A DNA stretch of 64,000 nucleotides from Streptomyces sp. ATexAB-D23 (GCF_000373645.1 NZ_KB892079.1:231977-295976); one strand, 5' to 3'; positions 17,787 through 27,171 are shown, numbered from the stretch's first letter. Translations and numbers: made by a program. The notes: generated by a model not told the origin, from the sequence alone.

Positions 17787-18755
17787 TCATTCGCCCTGGG
17801 CGAAGGTGCGCCGGTACTCGCTCGGTGTGGTGCCGAGGATCCGCTGGAAGTGCAGCCGCAGATTGGCGCCCGTGCCGAGCCCGACATCGGCGGCGATCTG
17901 CTCGACCCCCCGCTCGGAGCGTTCGAGCAGCTCGCGGGCCATGTCGACGCGGGCGCGCATGACCCACTGCATCGGCGTGTAGCCGGTGTCCTCGGCGAAG
18001 CGCCGCGAGAAGGTCCGGGGAGAGACGGCCGCGTGCCGGGCGAGCGCGTCGAGGGTCAGGGGCTCGCCCAGCCGGTGCAGCGCCCACTCGCGGGTCGCGG
18101 CGAACCGCTCGCCCAGCGGCTCGGGCACGCTGCGCGGCACGTACTGCGCCTGGCCACCGCTGCGGTAGGGCGCCGCGACCAGCCGCCTGGCCGCGTAGTT
18201 GGAGGCCGCCACCCCGAGGTCGCCGCGCAGCACGTGCAGGCACAGGTCGATCCCGGAGGCGGCACCGGCCGAGGTGAGCACGCTGCCCTCGTCGACGAAC
18301 AGCACGTTCTCGTCGACCCGGACCAGCGGGTACTTCGCGGCGAGCGCCCGCGTGTAGTGCCAGTGCGTCGTGGCCCGCAGCCCGTCGAGCAGCCCGGTCG
18401 CGGCCAGCGCGAACGCCCCGGTCGAGATGGCGGCCAGCCGCGCCCCCCGCTCGTGCGCGGCGACCAGCGCGTCGATCACCGCCCGGGGCGGGTCGTCCCG
18501 GTCCGGCAGCCGGTACCCCGGCACGAACACGATGTCCGCCCAGGCGAGCGCGTCGAGCCCGTGCGTGACGTAGTAGGCCAGCCCGTCGCCCCCGGCCACG
18601 AGTCCGGGCGCAGCCCCGCACACCCGGACCTCGTACGGCATGCTCGCCCGGGTCGTGAAGACCTGGGCCGGAATCCCGACGTCGAGCGGCTTCGCGCCTT
18701 CGAGCACGAGGACCGCGACGCGATGCGGACGGGGGCGGGAGGATGGCGCCGGCAT
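17787..18755 (-). CDS. GlxA-type AraC family transcriptional regulator
   Basis: 322-residue regulator with an N-terminal DJ-1/PfpI (amidase-like) effector domain (about 12-190, VAVLVLEGAKPLDVGIPAQVF, AISTGAFALAATGLLDG) and a C-terminal AraC double helix-turn-helix (about 215-320, LTLDALARHAAVSPRTFSRRFAEDTGYTPMQWVMRARVDMARELLE). Where PfpI enzymes have the nucleophile Cys, this protein reads ISTGAF, so the domain is a sensor rather than an enzyme. ATG 18755 is the natural start. The target genes are unknown. Confidence 0.88.
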   Translation of the reverse strand: MPAPSSRPRPHRVAVLVLEGAKPLDVGIPAQVFTTRASMPYEVRVCGAAPGLVAGGDGLAYYVTHGLDALAWADIVFVPGYRLPDRDDPPRAVIDALVAAHERGARLAAISTGAFALAATGLLDGLRATTHWHYTRALAAKYPLVRVDENVLFVDEGSVLTSAGAASGIDLCLHVLRGDLGVAASNYAARRLVAAPYRSGGQAQYVPRSVPEPLGERFAATREWALHRLGEPLTLDALARHAAVSPRTFSRRFAEDTGYTPMQWVMRARVDMARELLERSERGVEQIAADVGLGTGANLRLHFQRILGTTPSEYRRTFAQGE

Positions 18756-18832
18756 GGGCGTGAGGGTACGCGGCCGCGCGGCGCCCGCCGCTTCCCCCGG
18801 CCCGGCCGCGCAGCCGCGCCGGGCCCCGGGGC

Positions 18833-19594
18833 CTACGGTTTCGTGGCCGCGGGCGACCCGCCGAGGGTGACCGGGCCGAGGCCCGGCGGCAGGTCGGCGA
18901 CGGCACGGGCCACGGCCTCCCGGGCGGTGGCGAACCGGCCGAGATCGCCGGTCACCAGCCCCCTGCCCACCCCGAACACACCGTCGCCGCCCGCCGAAAG
19001 GCATGGCCCCACCACCTTCAGGGCCGGGCGGGTCGCGGTGGAGAAACGCAGAGCCCAGTGGCTCGTGAACGGGTAGAGGGCACGGAGCGCCGGCTCGGCG
19101 TACGCCGCCCCGACCAGGGAGCGGTACGCCGGCGCCCACGGATACTCCAGCCCGGCCGCCTCCTGCCGCAGGCCCTGCCACTCGGACTCCGTCAGCCGTA
19201 CGGGGTCACGATCCGGCACCTCGAACCGGCCGGTGGGACGCGCGAAGGGCGCCACCGCGTGGATGTCCGCCAGGGACGCCCCGTCGTACCAGGCCCGCGC
19301 AGCCCTCGCCACCTGCGCCAGTTGGTCCGTCCCGCCTTCGAGCACCGGCAGGGACTGGAAGGTGTCCGCCCCTCTGATGTGCCACCGCCGCTCGACCCGC
19401 CACGCGCTGATCACCAGCGGTTCGCGGTGCGGCAGCGCGGTGGGGACCGCCGCGTGGAACAACGGCTCGGAGCGTGCGGACGTGACGGGGACACCGTCCA
19501 GGCGGCCCCCCGCCTCGGCCCGGAGAGCGGCGGCGAGGCTGCCGTGCGCCGCGACTTCGGGGTACAGGGCGGCCGGCCCGCCAGGTGTGGTCAT
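18833..19594 (-). CDS. DUF6193-like protein
   Basis: 253-residue soluble protein that I match from memory to DUF6193, a family often found beside natural-product genes: LYPEVAAHGSLAAALRAEAGGRL, LARAARAWYDGASLADIHAVAPF, then LVGAAYAEPALRALYPFTSHWALRFS. No catalytic motif is recognisable. It shares strand with the VOC protein gene upstream (49-bp gap). Family assignment should be treated as moderate. Confidence 0.65.
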   Translation of the reverse strand: MTTPGGPAALYPEVAAHGSLAAALRAEAGGRLDGVPVTSARSEPLFHAAVPTALPHREPLVISAWRVERRWHIRGADTFQSLPVLEGGTDQLAQVARAARAWYDGASLADIHAVAPFARPTGRFEVPDRDPVRLTESEWQGLRQEAAGLEYPWAPAYRSLVGAAYAEPALRALYPFTSHWALRFSTATRPALKVVGPCLSAGGDGVFGVGRGLVTGDLGRFATAREAVARAVADLPPGLGPVTLGGSPAATKP

Positions 19595-19643
19595 CCCGCC
19601 GATCCTGCCCGACCCGGGGCGGGAACGGAACGGGCGCGAGCCG

Positions 19644-20078
19644 TCAGTCGAGGCAGAACTCGTTGCCCTCGACGTCCTGCATGTTGAGGCACGACTCGTT
19701 CTCCTCGTCGGCGAGCAGCAGCTGCCCGCGCACCGCGCCGAGCGGGATCAGCCGCGCGCATTCCGCCTCCAGCGCGGCCAGCCGCTCCTCGCCCACCAGC
19801 CCCGTGCCCACCCGCACATCGAGATGCACCCGGTTCTTGGCGACCTTGCCCTCGGGGACGCGCTGGAAGTACATCCGCGGGCCCGCCCCCGTGGGGTCGG
19901 AACAGGAGAACCCGGCGTTGCGCCGCTCGGGCGGCAGCGAGTCGTTGTAGGCGTCCCACGTGGCGAACCCCTCCGGGGGCGGCGGCGCGACATACCCCAG
20001 CACCTCGCACCAGAAACGGGCGACGCGCTCCGGGTCCGCACAGTCGAAGGTCACCTGGAACTGCTTGATCGTTGCCAT
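19644..20078 (-). CDS. VOC (glyoxalase-like) family protein
   Basis: 144-residue vicinal-oxygen-chelate domain protein of the Glyoxalase_6 group: FQVTFDCADPERVARFWCEVLGY at the start, a central MYFQRVPEGKVAKNRVHLDV and the closing ADEENESCLNMQDVEGNEFCLD, which places metal-ligand candidates in the usual strands. Family members range from dioxygenases to resistance proteins and metal-free binding proteins, so no reaction is assigned. It is divergent from argC, leaving a 229-bp gap that holds the arg promoter. Confidence 0.85.
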   Translation of the reverse strand: MATIKQFQVTFDCADPERVARFWCEVLGYVAPPPPEGFATWDAYNDSLPPERRNAGFSCSDPTGAGPRMYFQRVPEGKVAKNRVHLDVRVGTGLVGEERLAALEAECARLIPLGAVRGQLLLADEENESCLNMQDVEGNEFCLD

Positions 20079-20252
20079 GAGTTCAGCCTAGGGGGAGCGG
20101 TCTCGTACGCCCATACGAGTCGCTCACCGGCGCCTCGCCGCGCGGGCGACAAGGATGTCCCGCCGGCCCCGAACATCGCCGCACCCGCGAGACCCGGACG
20201 CTGCTCGACCGTATCGACGGCGCCTGAGGCATCGCGCAACGCACACACATTC

Positions 20253-20282
20253 TTTGCATAAAAGTGCATCGCTGCGTATAGT
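20253..20282 (+). promoter_or_regulatory. argC operon promoter with ARG-box-like operator
   Basis: TTGCAT (20254-20259) and TATAGT (20277-20282) are separated by 17 bp, a good vegetative promoter. The segment TTTGCATAAAAGTGCATC (20253-20270) has two TGCAT half-sites like the ArgR-binding ARG boxes reported upstream of Streptomyces argC, so repression by ArgR with arginine is expected. The argC Shine-Dalgarno GAGGAGG is at 20295-20301. Confidence 0.75.
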
Positions 20283-20307
20283 CATGCCATCGACGAGGAG
20301 GCTATCG

Positions 20308-21336
20308 ATGGCGGTACGTGCAGCAGTGGCAGGAGCGAGCGGATACGCGGGCGGGGAACTGCTCCGCCTGCTGCTCGTCCACCCCGAGGTGGAGATCGGC
20401 GCCCTGACCGCGAACTCCAACGCGGGACAGCCCCTCGGAGCCCTGCAACCGCACCTGCGGCCCCTGGCCGGCCGGATTCTCCGGCCGACCACCGCCGACG
20501 TGCTCGCCGGACACGACGTCGTCTTCCTCGCGCTGCCGCACGGGCAGTCCGCCGCCGTGGCCGAGCAGCTCGGTGACGAGGTCCTCGTGGTGGACATGGG
20601 CGCCGACTTCCGCCTCCGCGAAGCCGCCGACTGGGAGCAATTCTACGGCTCGCCGCACGCCGGCACCTGGCCCTACGGGCTGCCCGAACTGCCCAGCGGG
20701 CGGGCCGCCCTGGCGGGGAGCAAGCGCATCGCGGTGCCCGGCTGCTACCCGACCGCCGTCTCCCTCGCGCTCTTCCCGGCGTACGCGGCGCGGCTCGCCG
20801 AGCCCGAGGCCGTGATCGTCGCCGCGTCCGGGACCTCCGGCGCCGGCAAGGCGGCCAAGCCGCATCTGCTCGGCTCCGAGGTGATGGGCAACATGTCGCC
20901 GTACGGCGTCGGCGGCGTCCACCGGCACACGCCCGAGATGATCCAGAACCTCAGCGCCGCCGCCGGTGAGCCCGTCACCGTGTCCTTCACGCCGACCCTC
21001 GCGCCGATGCCCCGCGGCATCCTCGCCACGTGCAGCGCGAAGGCGAAGCCGGGGACGAGCGCCGAGACCGTACGCGCCGCCTACGAGAAGGCCTACGCGG
21101 ACGAGCCGTTCGTCGATCTGCTGCCCGAGGGGCAGTGGCCCGCGACCGCCGCCGTGTACGGCTCCAACGCCGTACAGATCCAGGTGGCGTACGACGCGGC
21201 GGCCGGCCGGATCATCGTGATCAGCGCCATCGACAACCTCGCCAAGGGCACCGCGGGCGGCGCCCTGCAGTCCATGAACATCGCCCTCGGACTGCCCGAG
21301 GACACAGGTCTTTCCACGATCGGAGTCGCACCGTGA
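20308..21336 (+). CDS. argC: N-acetyl-gamma-glutamyl-phosphate reductase
   Basis: 342-residue NADPH-dependent enzyme for the third step of arginine synthesis (N-acetylglutamyl phosphate to the semialdehyde). Seen: the N-terminal dinucleotide motif AAVAGASGYAGGELLRLL, the catalytic cysteine in VPGCYPTAVSLAL, and HRHTPEMIQNL plus the C-terminal NLAKGTAGGALQSMNIALG. ATG 20308 has GAGGAGG 6 bp upstream. The stop overlaps the argJ start (GTGA), the first of a chain of overlaps through argD. Confidence 0.97.
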   Translation: MAVRAAVAGASGYAGGELLRLLLVHPEVEIGALTANSNAGQPLGALQPHLRPLAGRILRPTTADVLAGHDVVFLALPHGQSAAVAEQLGDEVLVVDMGADFRLREAADWEQFYGSPHAGTWPYGLPELPSGRAALAGSKRIAVPGCYPTAVSLALFPAYAARLAEPEAVIVAASGTSGAGKAAKPHLLGSEVMGNMSPYGVGGVHRHTPEMIQNLSAAAGEPVTVSFTPTLAPMPRGILATCSAKAKPGTSAETVRAAYEKAYADEPFVDLLPEGQWPATAAVYGSNAVQIQVAYDAAAGRIIVISAIDNLAKGTAGGALQSMNIALGLPEDTGLSTIGVAP

Positions 21337-22487
21337 GCGTCACGGCAGCACAGGGATTCTCGGCGGCGGGCATCGCCGCCGGAATCAAGGAGAACGGCAA
21401 CCCGGACCTGGCCCTCGTGGTCAACAACGGTCCGCGCCGCGCCGCCGCGGGCGTCTTCACCTCCAACCGCGTCAAGGCCGCCCCGGTCCTGTGGTCGGAA
21501 CAGGTCGTCAAGGGCGGCGAGGTCACCGCCGTCGTCCTCAACTCCGGCGGCGCCAACGCCTGTACGGGCCCGCAGGGCTTCCAGGACACCCACGCCACCG
21601 CCGAGAAGGCCGCCGAGGTGCTGGACGGCCACAGCGCCGGTGAGATCGCCGTCGCCTCCACCGGGCTCATCGGCCTCCTGCTGCCCATGGACAAGCTGCT
21701 CCCCGGCATCGAGAAGGCCGCGGCCGCCCTCAGCGAGCACGGCGGCGAGAAGGCCGCCATCGCCATCAAGACCACCGACTCCGTGCACAAGACCGCCGTG
21801 GCAGGCGGCGAGGGCTGGACCGTCGGCGGCATGGCCAAGGGCGCCGGCATGCTCGCCCCCGGCCTGGCCACCATGCTCGTCGTGCTCACCACCGACGCCG
21901 ACGTGGACGCCCCCGCGCTCGACGCCGCCCTGCGCGACGCCACCCGCACCACCTTCGACCGGGTCGACTCCGACGGCTGCATGTCCACCAACGACACCGT
22001 GCTGCTCCTGGCCTCCGGTGCCAGCGGGATCACCCCGGAGCAGAAGGACTTCGCCGAGGTCGTACGGGCGGTCTGCGACGACCTGGCCCGCCAGCTCATC
22101 GGGGACGCCGAGGGCGCCTCCAAGGACATCCGGATCGAGGTCGTGAACGCCGCGACCGAGGACGACGCCGTCGAGGTGGGCCGCTCCATCGCCCGCAACA
22201 ACCTCCTCAAGTGCGCGATCCACGGCGAGGACCCCAACTGGGGCCGGGTGCTCTCCGCCATCGGCACGACGAAGGCCGCCTTCGAGCCGGACGCGCTGAA
22301 CGTCGCGATCAACGACGTGTGGGTGTGCCGCGAAGGCGCCGTCGGCGAGGACCGCGATCTGGTCGACATGCGCTTCAGGGAGGTCCGGATCACCGCCGAC
22401 CTCGCCGCGGGGACCGAGTCGGCGGTCATCTGGGCCAACGACCTCACCGCGGACTACGTCCACGAGAACAGCGCGTACAGCTCATGA
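21333..22487 (+). CDS. argJ: Bifunctional glutamate N-acetyltransferase / ornithine acetyltransferase
   Basis: 384-residue ArgJ, which recycles the acetyl group from N-acetylornithine to glutamate and may also make N-acetylglutamate from acetyl-CoA. The precursor self-cleaves at the Ala-Thr bond in AKGAGMLAPGLATML; the nucleophile is Thr180 here. Other family signatures: NSGGANACTGPQG, STGLIGLLLPMD, and RVDSDGCMSTNDTV. Starts with GTG overlapping the argC stop, ends overlapping argB (ATGA), so translation is coupled. Confidence 0.97.
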   Translation: MSVTAAQGFSAAGIAAGIKENGNPDLALVVNNGPRRAAAGVFTSNRVKAAPVLWSEQVVKGGEVTAVVLNSGGANACTGPQGFQDTHATAEKAAEVLDGHSAGEIAVASTGLIGLLLPMDKLLPGIEKAAAALSEHGGEKAAIAIKTTDSVHKTAVAGGEGWTVGGMAKGAGMLAPGLATMLVVLTTDADVDAPALDAALRDATRTTFDRVDSDGCMSTNDTVLLLASGASGITPEQKDFAEVVRAVCDDLARQLIGDAEGASKDIRIEVVNAATEDDAVEVGRSIARNNLLKCAIHGEDPNWGRVLSAIGTTKAAFEPDALNVAINDVWVCREGAVGEDRDLVDMRFREVRITADLAAGTESAVIWANDLTADYVHENSAYSS

Positions 22488-23386
22488 GCGCCGCGCGGAA
22501 GCACACCGCACTCCCGAAGGCGCAGACCCTCATCGAGGCCCTGCCCTGGCTGACCCGGCACAACGGCAAGACCGTCGTCATCAAGTTCGGCGGCAACGCC
22601 ATGGTCGACGAGGAGCTGAAGGCGGCCTTCGCCCAGGACGTCGTCTTCCTGCGGCACGCCGGCCTCAAACCCGTCGTCGTGCACGGCGGCGGCCCGCAGA
22701 TCAGCGCCCAGCTCGACAAGCAGGGCCTGGTCAGTGAGTTCAAGGCCGGGCTGCGCGTCACCACGCCCGAGGCGATGGACGTCGTACGGATGGTGCTCGC
22801 CGGGCAGGTCCAGCGCGAGCTGGTCGGCCTGCTCAACCAGCACGGGCCGCTCGCCGTCGGCATGACCGGCGAGGACGCCCACACCATCACCGCCATACAG
22901 CACCGGCCCACCATCGACGGCGAGCCCGTCGACATCGGCCGGGTCGGCGAGATCACCGCCATCGACACCGGAGCCATCCAGGCCCTGCTGGACGACGGCC
23001 GCATCCCGGTCATCTCCTCCATCGCCCGCTCCGCCGACGACAGCCACGTCTACAACGTCAACGCCGACACCGCGGCCGCCGCGCTCGCCGCCGCGCTGGA
23101 CGCCGAGACGCTGATGGTCCTCACGGATGTGGAAGGGCTGTACGAGGACTGGCCCAACAGCGACGACGTGATCAGCCGGCTCACCGCCACCGAACTGGAG
23201 AAGCTCCTGCCGGAACTCTCCAGCGGCATGGTGCCAAAGATGCAGGGCTGCCTGCACGCCGTACGCAACGGGGCGGAGACGGCCCGCGTCATCGACGGCC
23301 GGGTCCAGCACTCGATCCTGCTGGAGATCTTCACCGACGAGGGAATCGGCACGATGGTCGTGCCCGACGCGCAGGGGGAATCATGA
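22484..23386 (+). CDS. argB: Acetylglutamate kinase
   Basis: 300-residue amino-acid-kinase-family enzyme phosphorylating N-acetylglutamate, usually the arginine-feedback step in the cyclic pathway. Key segments: VVIKFGGNAM (ATP site Lys), VVVHGGGPQIS, GLRVTTPEAMDVV, VYNVNADTAAAALA, and GMVPKMQGCLHAV. The N-terminal helix (ALPKAQTLIEALPWLTRHNGK) is of the arginine-sensitive hexameric type, supporting feedback inhibition. Coupled by ATGA overlaps at both ends. Confidence 0.97.
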   Translation: MSAARKHTALPKAQTLIEALPWLTRHNGKTVVIKFGGNAMVDEELKAAFAQDVVFLRHAGLKPVVVHGGGPQISAQLDKQGLVSEFKAGLRVTTPEAMDVVRMVLAGQVQRELVGLLNQHGPLAVGMTGEDAHTITAIQHRPTIDGEPVDIGRVGEITAIDTGAIQALLDDGRIPVISSIARSADDSHVYNVNADTAAAALAAALDAETLMVLTDVEGLYEDWPNSDDVISRLTATELEKLLPELSSGMVPKMQGCLHAVRNGAETARVIDGRVQHSILLEIFTDEGIGTMVVPDAQGES

Positions 23387-24594
23387 CCAACGCCGCACTC
23401 TCACAGCGCTGGCAGCAGGCGCTGATGGACAACTACGGCACCCCGAAGCTCTCCCTCGTGCGCGGCGAGGGCGCCCGGGTGTGGGACGCCGACGGCACCG
23501 AGTACCTCGACTTCGTCGGCGGGATCGCGGTCAACGCCCTGGGCCACGCCCACCCCGCCGTCGTCGAGGCGGTCACCCGCCAGATCTCCACCCTCGGCCA
23601 CGTCTCCAACCTGTTCATCGCCGAACCGCCCGTCGCGCTCGCCGAACGGCTGCTCCAGCTCTTCGGCCGCACCGGCAAGGTCTACTTCTGCAACTCGGGC
23701 GCCGAGGCCAACGAAGCCGCGTTCAAGATCGGCCGGCTGACCGGGCGTACCCACATGGTCGCCACCGACGGCGGCTTCCACGGCCGGACCATGGGCGCCC
23801 TCGCCCTCACCGGCCAGCCCAGGAAGCGCGAGGCCTTCACCCCGCTGCCCGGAGACGTCACGCACGTCCCGTACGGCGACGCGGACGCGCTGCGGGCCGC
23901 CGTGACCACCGACACCGCGCTGGTGATCATCGAGCCGGTCCAGGGCGAGAACGGCGTCGTCGTCCCGCCCGGGGGCTACCTGGAGGCCGCCCGGGAGATC
24001 ACCCGGGCCACCGGCACGCTCCTCGTCCTGGACGAGGTGCAGACCGGGATCGGCCGGTGCGGCACCTGGTTCGAGCACCAGGCCCACCAGGGCGTCGAGC
24101 CCGATGTCGTCACCCTCGCCAAGGGGCTCGGCGGCGGGCTGCCGATCGGTGCGACGGTCGCGTTCGGCGCCGCCGCCGATCTGCTCGCGCCCGGCCAGCA
24201 CGGCACGACGTTCGGCGGCAACCCGGTCGCCTGCGCGGCCGGCCTCGCGGTCCTCGACACCCTCGCCGCCGACGGCGCGCTGGACCGGGTGAAGCGGCTC
24301 GGCGAACGCCTCCGCAACGGCGTGGAGGCCCTGAACCACCCCCTGGTCTCCCATGTCAGGGGCTCCGGCCTGCTGCTGGGTATCGTGCTCACCGAGCCCC
24401 TCGCGCCCCAGGCGCAACAGGCGGCTCAGGGAGCCGGCCTCCTGGTGAACGTACCCGCCCCCGATGTCCTGCGGCTGATGCCGCCGCTGACCATCGGGGA
24501 CGCGGAGGTGGACGCGTTCCTCGGGGCGCTGCCCGGCGCCCTCGACGCGGCATACGGGGACGGACGATCCGGAGAGAAGCGATCCGGAGAATGA
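23383..24594 (+). CDS. argD: Acetylornithine aminotransferase
   Basis: 403-residue class III PLP aminotransferase that converts N-acetylglutamate semialdehyde to N-acetylornithine with glutamate as donor. The PLP lysine is K247 in TLAKGLGGGLPIGA; NSGAEANEAAFK, GGFHGRTMGALALTGQ, and LVLDEVQTGIGR are conserved. The ATG overlaps the argB stop. It is separated by only 10 bp from argR. Confidence 0.96.
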   Translation: MTNAALSQRWQQALMDNYGTPKLSLVRGEGARVWDADGTEYLDFVGGIAVNALGHAHPAVVEAVTRQISTLGHVSNLFIAEPPVALAERLLQLFGRTGKVYFCNSGAEANEAAFKIGRLTGRTHMVATDGGFHGRTMGALALTGQPRKREAFTPLPGDVTHVPYGDADALRAAVTTDTALVIIEPVQGENGVVVPPGGYLEAAREITRATGTLLVLDEVQTGIGRCGTWFEHQAHQGVEPDVVTLAKGLGGGLPIGATVAFGAAADLLAPGQHGTTFGGNPVACAAGLAVLDTLAADGALDRVKRLGERLRNGVEALNHPLVSHVRGSGLLLGIVLTEPLAPQAQQAAQGAGLLVNVPAPDVLRLMPPLTIGDAEVDAFLGALPGALDAAYGDGRSGEKRSGE

Positions 24595-24604
24595 GGCGAC
24601 GACG

Positions 24605-25141
24605 ATGACCGAGGCGCAGGAATCCGAGTTCGGCGGGCCGTCCGTGCCGCAGACCCGCACGGCACGCCACCGCCGGATCGTGGACATCCTCAACCGGCAG
24701 CCGGTGCGCTCGCAGAGCCAGCTGGCCAAGCTCCTCAGCGACGACGGGCTGAGCGTCACCCAGGCGACGCTCTCCCGCGACCTGGACGAGCTGGGCGCGG
24801 TGAAGATCCGCAACACCGGGGGCGAGCTGATCTACGCGGTGCCGAGCGAGGGCGGATTCCGCACCCCGCAGGCACCGCTGGGCGGCTCCGCCAAGGAGGA
24901 GCGGATGCGCCGGCTCTCCGCCGAACTGCTCATCTCGGCCGAGGCGTCGGCCAACCTGGTGGTGCTGCGCACACCGCCGGGCGCCGCCCAGTTCCTGGCG
25001 TCCTCGATCGACCAGGCCGAACTGCACGACATCCTCGGCACCATCGCGGGCGACGACACACTGATGCTGATCAGCCGTGATCCGGCCGGCGGGCAGGCGC
25101 TCGCCGACCACCTGCTGCGGCTCGCGCAGAACGAACGCTGA
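24605..25141 (+). CDS. argR: Arginine repressor
   Basis: 178-residue ArgR. The N-terminal winged helix (about 20-90) includes ARHRRIVDILNRQPVRSQSQLAKLL and SVTQATLSRDLDELGAVKI; the C-terminal hexamerisation/arginine-binding domain includes LVVLRTPPGAAQFLASSIDQAELHDILGTIAGDDTLMLI, with the GDDT arginine-contact motif. As last gene of the operon it should repress its own promoter (20253-20282) and the argH promoter. The N-terminus has an extra ~15 residues beyond E. coli ArgR, normal for actinobacteria. Confidence 0.96.
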   Translation: MTEAQESEFGGPSVPQTRTARHRRIVDILNRQPVRSQSQLAKLLSDDGLSVTQATLSRDLDELGAVKIRNTGGELIYAVPSEGGFRTPQAPLGGSAKEERMRRLSAELLISAEASANLVVLRTPPGAAQFLASSIDQAELHDILGTIAGDDTLMLISRDPAGGQALADHLLRLAQNER

Positions 25142-25156
25142 CGGCGGGCGCCGGCC

Positions 25157-25864
25157 TCAGTAGTTGGTGATCGCGGTCGCGCCGGAGACGGTGCCGATCG
25201 CGATGTGGGGGCTGCGGGCCGGATCGGCCCAGGCCAGGATGCGGTCCATCGCGGCCGCCGGTACGGAGACGCAACCGGCGGTCGCCCCGCTGCCGTTGAC
25301 GTGCAGGAAGATTCCGGCGCCCCGGCCGCGTACCGGCTTGTCGTAGTTGAAGCCGACGACGAGGGCACGCGCGTACTGTGTGGGGTACGCGGTCAGCTGC
25401 TCGGACTCGGCGGCCCGGCAGTCGGCGGGCAGCGGCTCCACCCAGCGGTTGTAGTCGCGCGCCTCGTTGTCCTCGCACCACCACGAGGCGCTGTTGGCCT
25501 GCCGGTACGGGTAACGCGTCCCGGCCGGCGCCGCCTTGGTGCCGAAGGCGTACGGCAGGTCGTACAGGCCGGTGGGCGTCGTCCAGGTGCCCTGCGTGCG
25601 TGAGGCGCCCTCGGCCAGGCCCTTGGACCCGAACCGCGCCGCCGCCGTACCGGCCGCCACCCACCGCCCGCCGCGCAGGTCCCACCAGGTGAGCGTGCCG
25701 GTCGTGGACGAGGTGGCGTCCGCCATGGCCGTGATCAGCTGGGTGCCGCCGCCCGTGTCGGCCAGCCGCACCGGCAGCGGTGCCGTGGCCAGTGGGGGCC
25801 GCCCGGCCCCGACCAGGGCGCCGAGAGCCAGCAGGACCGAACCGGTTGCCAGGAGTCTTCGCAT
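25157..25864 (-). CDS. Exported L,D-transpeptidase (YkuD-like) domain protein
   Basis: 235-residue protein with a Sec signal peptide (MRRLLATGSVLLALGALVGAG) and a YkuD-type domain. The expected catalytic pattern appears as IFLHVNGSGATAGCVSVP (His, Gly and nucleophile Cys), with His in place and AGCV instead of HGCV. Upstream, TPTGLYDLPYAFG is the conserved substrate-side motif. Such enzymes cross-link or modify peptidoglycan in the periplasm-equivalent space. The SHGC-to-TAGC change is common in the streptomycete subgroup and activity is therefore only probable. Confidence 0.82.
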   Translation of the reverse strand: MRRLLATGSVLLALGALVGAGRPPLATAPLPVRLADTGGGTQLITAMADATSSTTGTLTWWDLRGGRWVAAGTAAARFGSKGLAEGASRTQGTWTTPTGLYDLPYAFGTKAAPAGTRYPYRQANSASWWCEDNEARDYNRWVEPLPADCRAAESEQLTAYPTQYARALVVGFNYDKPVRGRGAGIFLHVNGSGATAGCVSVPAAAMDRILAWADPARSPHIAIGTVSGATAITNY

Positions 25865-25892
25865 GACCGGACCTTAGAACGCTCCGGCCGGA

Positions 25893-27062
25893 TCAGCGCG
25901 GGGAAGCGGCGTATCCGGCGGCCCGCAGCAGCCGTTGCGCCGCCACCCGTGTGGCCCGGGGCCGGTCCGGGGCGTGGCGCGCGTCCAGCCACTCCCGGGG
26001 AAAACCGGCCGCGTGCGGCAGCAGGGCGCGGGTGGCCGCCCTGACGACGGGGGGTGACGGATCGTCCAGCAGCGGGGCCAGCCCGTCCCGTGTCACCGCG
26101 TCGAGCGCCCTCAGCCCGGTGACCGCCTGGACGCGCACGGCCGGGACCGGGTGGCGGACCAGGGGCCACAGCGTGCCGGCGTCCGAGCGGTCGCCGCACT
26201 CGCCGAGCCCGGCGGCTGCGCCGGGCTCGGTGATCTCCCCGCCGCACAGCGCCCGGTACAGGGGCAGCGGGTCGCCCCCGCCCTGGCGCACCACGTACCG
26301 CGCGCAGGCCCGTACGACACTCGAACGGTCGGCGAGATGGGCCCGCGCCCCGTCGTACCGTCCGGTGCGCCGCAGCGCGGTGACGCCCGCCGCCCGGACG
26401 CGGGGCGCCCTGGCCGTCAGCAGGACGTCGAGCACCTGCCCGTGCTCCTCCTCCCGCATCGAGACGATGGCCGCGTCCGCGCACAGGTCCTGGAGGGTGG
26501 CGTCGCCCGAGCGCGCGGCGATGCGGGCCAGCCGGGCCGGCGGGAGGAGGACGCGGTCGACGGCGATGCGGTGGGCGAGCCGGCGCGTGGCCCGGTCCTC
26601 GCTCGCGAGCAGGGTGTGCACGGGACCGGCCGGGCCCTCGCGCAGTACGCGGTCGAGCAGATCCACGGCGAACTCGCCCTGCCCGCGCCGGTCCAGCAGC
26701 AGGATCAGCGGGGCCTGCGCCAGGAGGCAGGCGGTGGGTGTCCTCGCCAGCAGGGTCCGGGCCCGGTCGCGTACCGGAGCGGCCCAGTCCGCGCAGCGCA
26801 CGATCAGCAGCGGCAGCAGCGCGGGGTAGCGGGAGACGTGACCGAGCGCCGCCTCACGGACCCTGCCGTCGGGGTGGCACAGGGCGACGGCGGTCGCGGA
26901 CGCGGAGCCGGCCCGGTCCGGGTGGCTCCCGAGCTCGTACGGCAGGTCCCGCACCGCGTGGTCGAAGGCGACCCAGGACTCCGCCGATGCCGTGCTGCCG
27001 AGCGCTTCGTGCGGGGACAGGCCGTCGGCGACGCGCCGCGCCGTCGTCCAGGCGTCGTTCAT
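25893..27062 (-). CDS. HEAT-repeat protein
   Basis: 389-residue all-helical protein with HEAT-like repeats, for example CHPDGRVREAALGHVSRYPALLP, CADWAAPVRDRARTLLAR, RAPRVRAAGVTALRRTG, HPVPAVRVQAVTGLRALDA and LDDPSPPVVRAATRALLPHA. No catalytic motif or signal is seen; it is probably a binding scaffold. ATG 27062 has AGGGGGA about 4 bp upstream. It sits between the L,D-transpeptidase gene and argH, transcribed away from argH. Confidence 0.75.
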   Translation of the reverse strand: MNDAWTTARRVADGLSPHEALGSTASAESWVAFDHAVRDLPYELGSHPDRAGSASATAVALCHPDGRVREAALGHVSRYPALLPLLIVRCADWAAPVRDRARTLLARTPTACLLAQAPLILLLDRRGQGEFAVDLLDRVLREGPAGPVHTLLASEDRATRRLAHRIAVDRVLLPPARLARIAARSGDATLQDLCADAAIVSMREEEHGQVLDVLLTARAPRVRAAGVTALRRTGRYDGARAHLADRSSVVRACARYVVRQGGGDPLPLYRALCGGEITEPGAAAGLGECGDRSDAGTLWPLVRHPVPAVRVQAVTGLRALDAVTRDGLAPLLDDPSPPVVRAATRALLPHAAGFPREWLDARHAPDRPRATRVAAQRLLRAAGYAASPR

Positions 27063-27130
27063 GATTCCCCCTGAGGTGTGCCGGGTGCCGACCGTATCGG
27101 GGGCTGCGGGAGCCGGGCACGCGTATTTTT

Positions 27131-27164
27131 GGCGGGCCCTCCACCGCTCAACGACGGGCCCGCC
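27131..27164. repeat. Inverted repeat between HEAT gene and argH promoter
   Basis: GGCGGGCCC (27131-27139) and GGGCCCGCC (27156-27164) form a 9-bp stem with a 16-nt loop, ending 7 bp before the argH -35 box. No gene ends here, so a terminator role is unlikely; purpose unknown. Confidence 0.4.
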
Positions 27165-27171
27165 ACCGTCT

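Noticed and set aside
27131..27164. Terminator between the HEAT gene and argH
   Set aside because: The hairpin lies between divergent starts, not after a gene end, and the T-run is on the wrong side for either strand.
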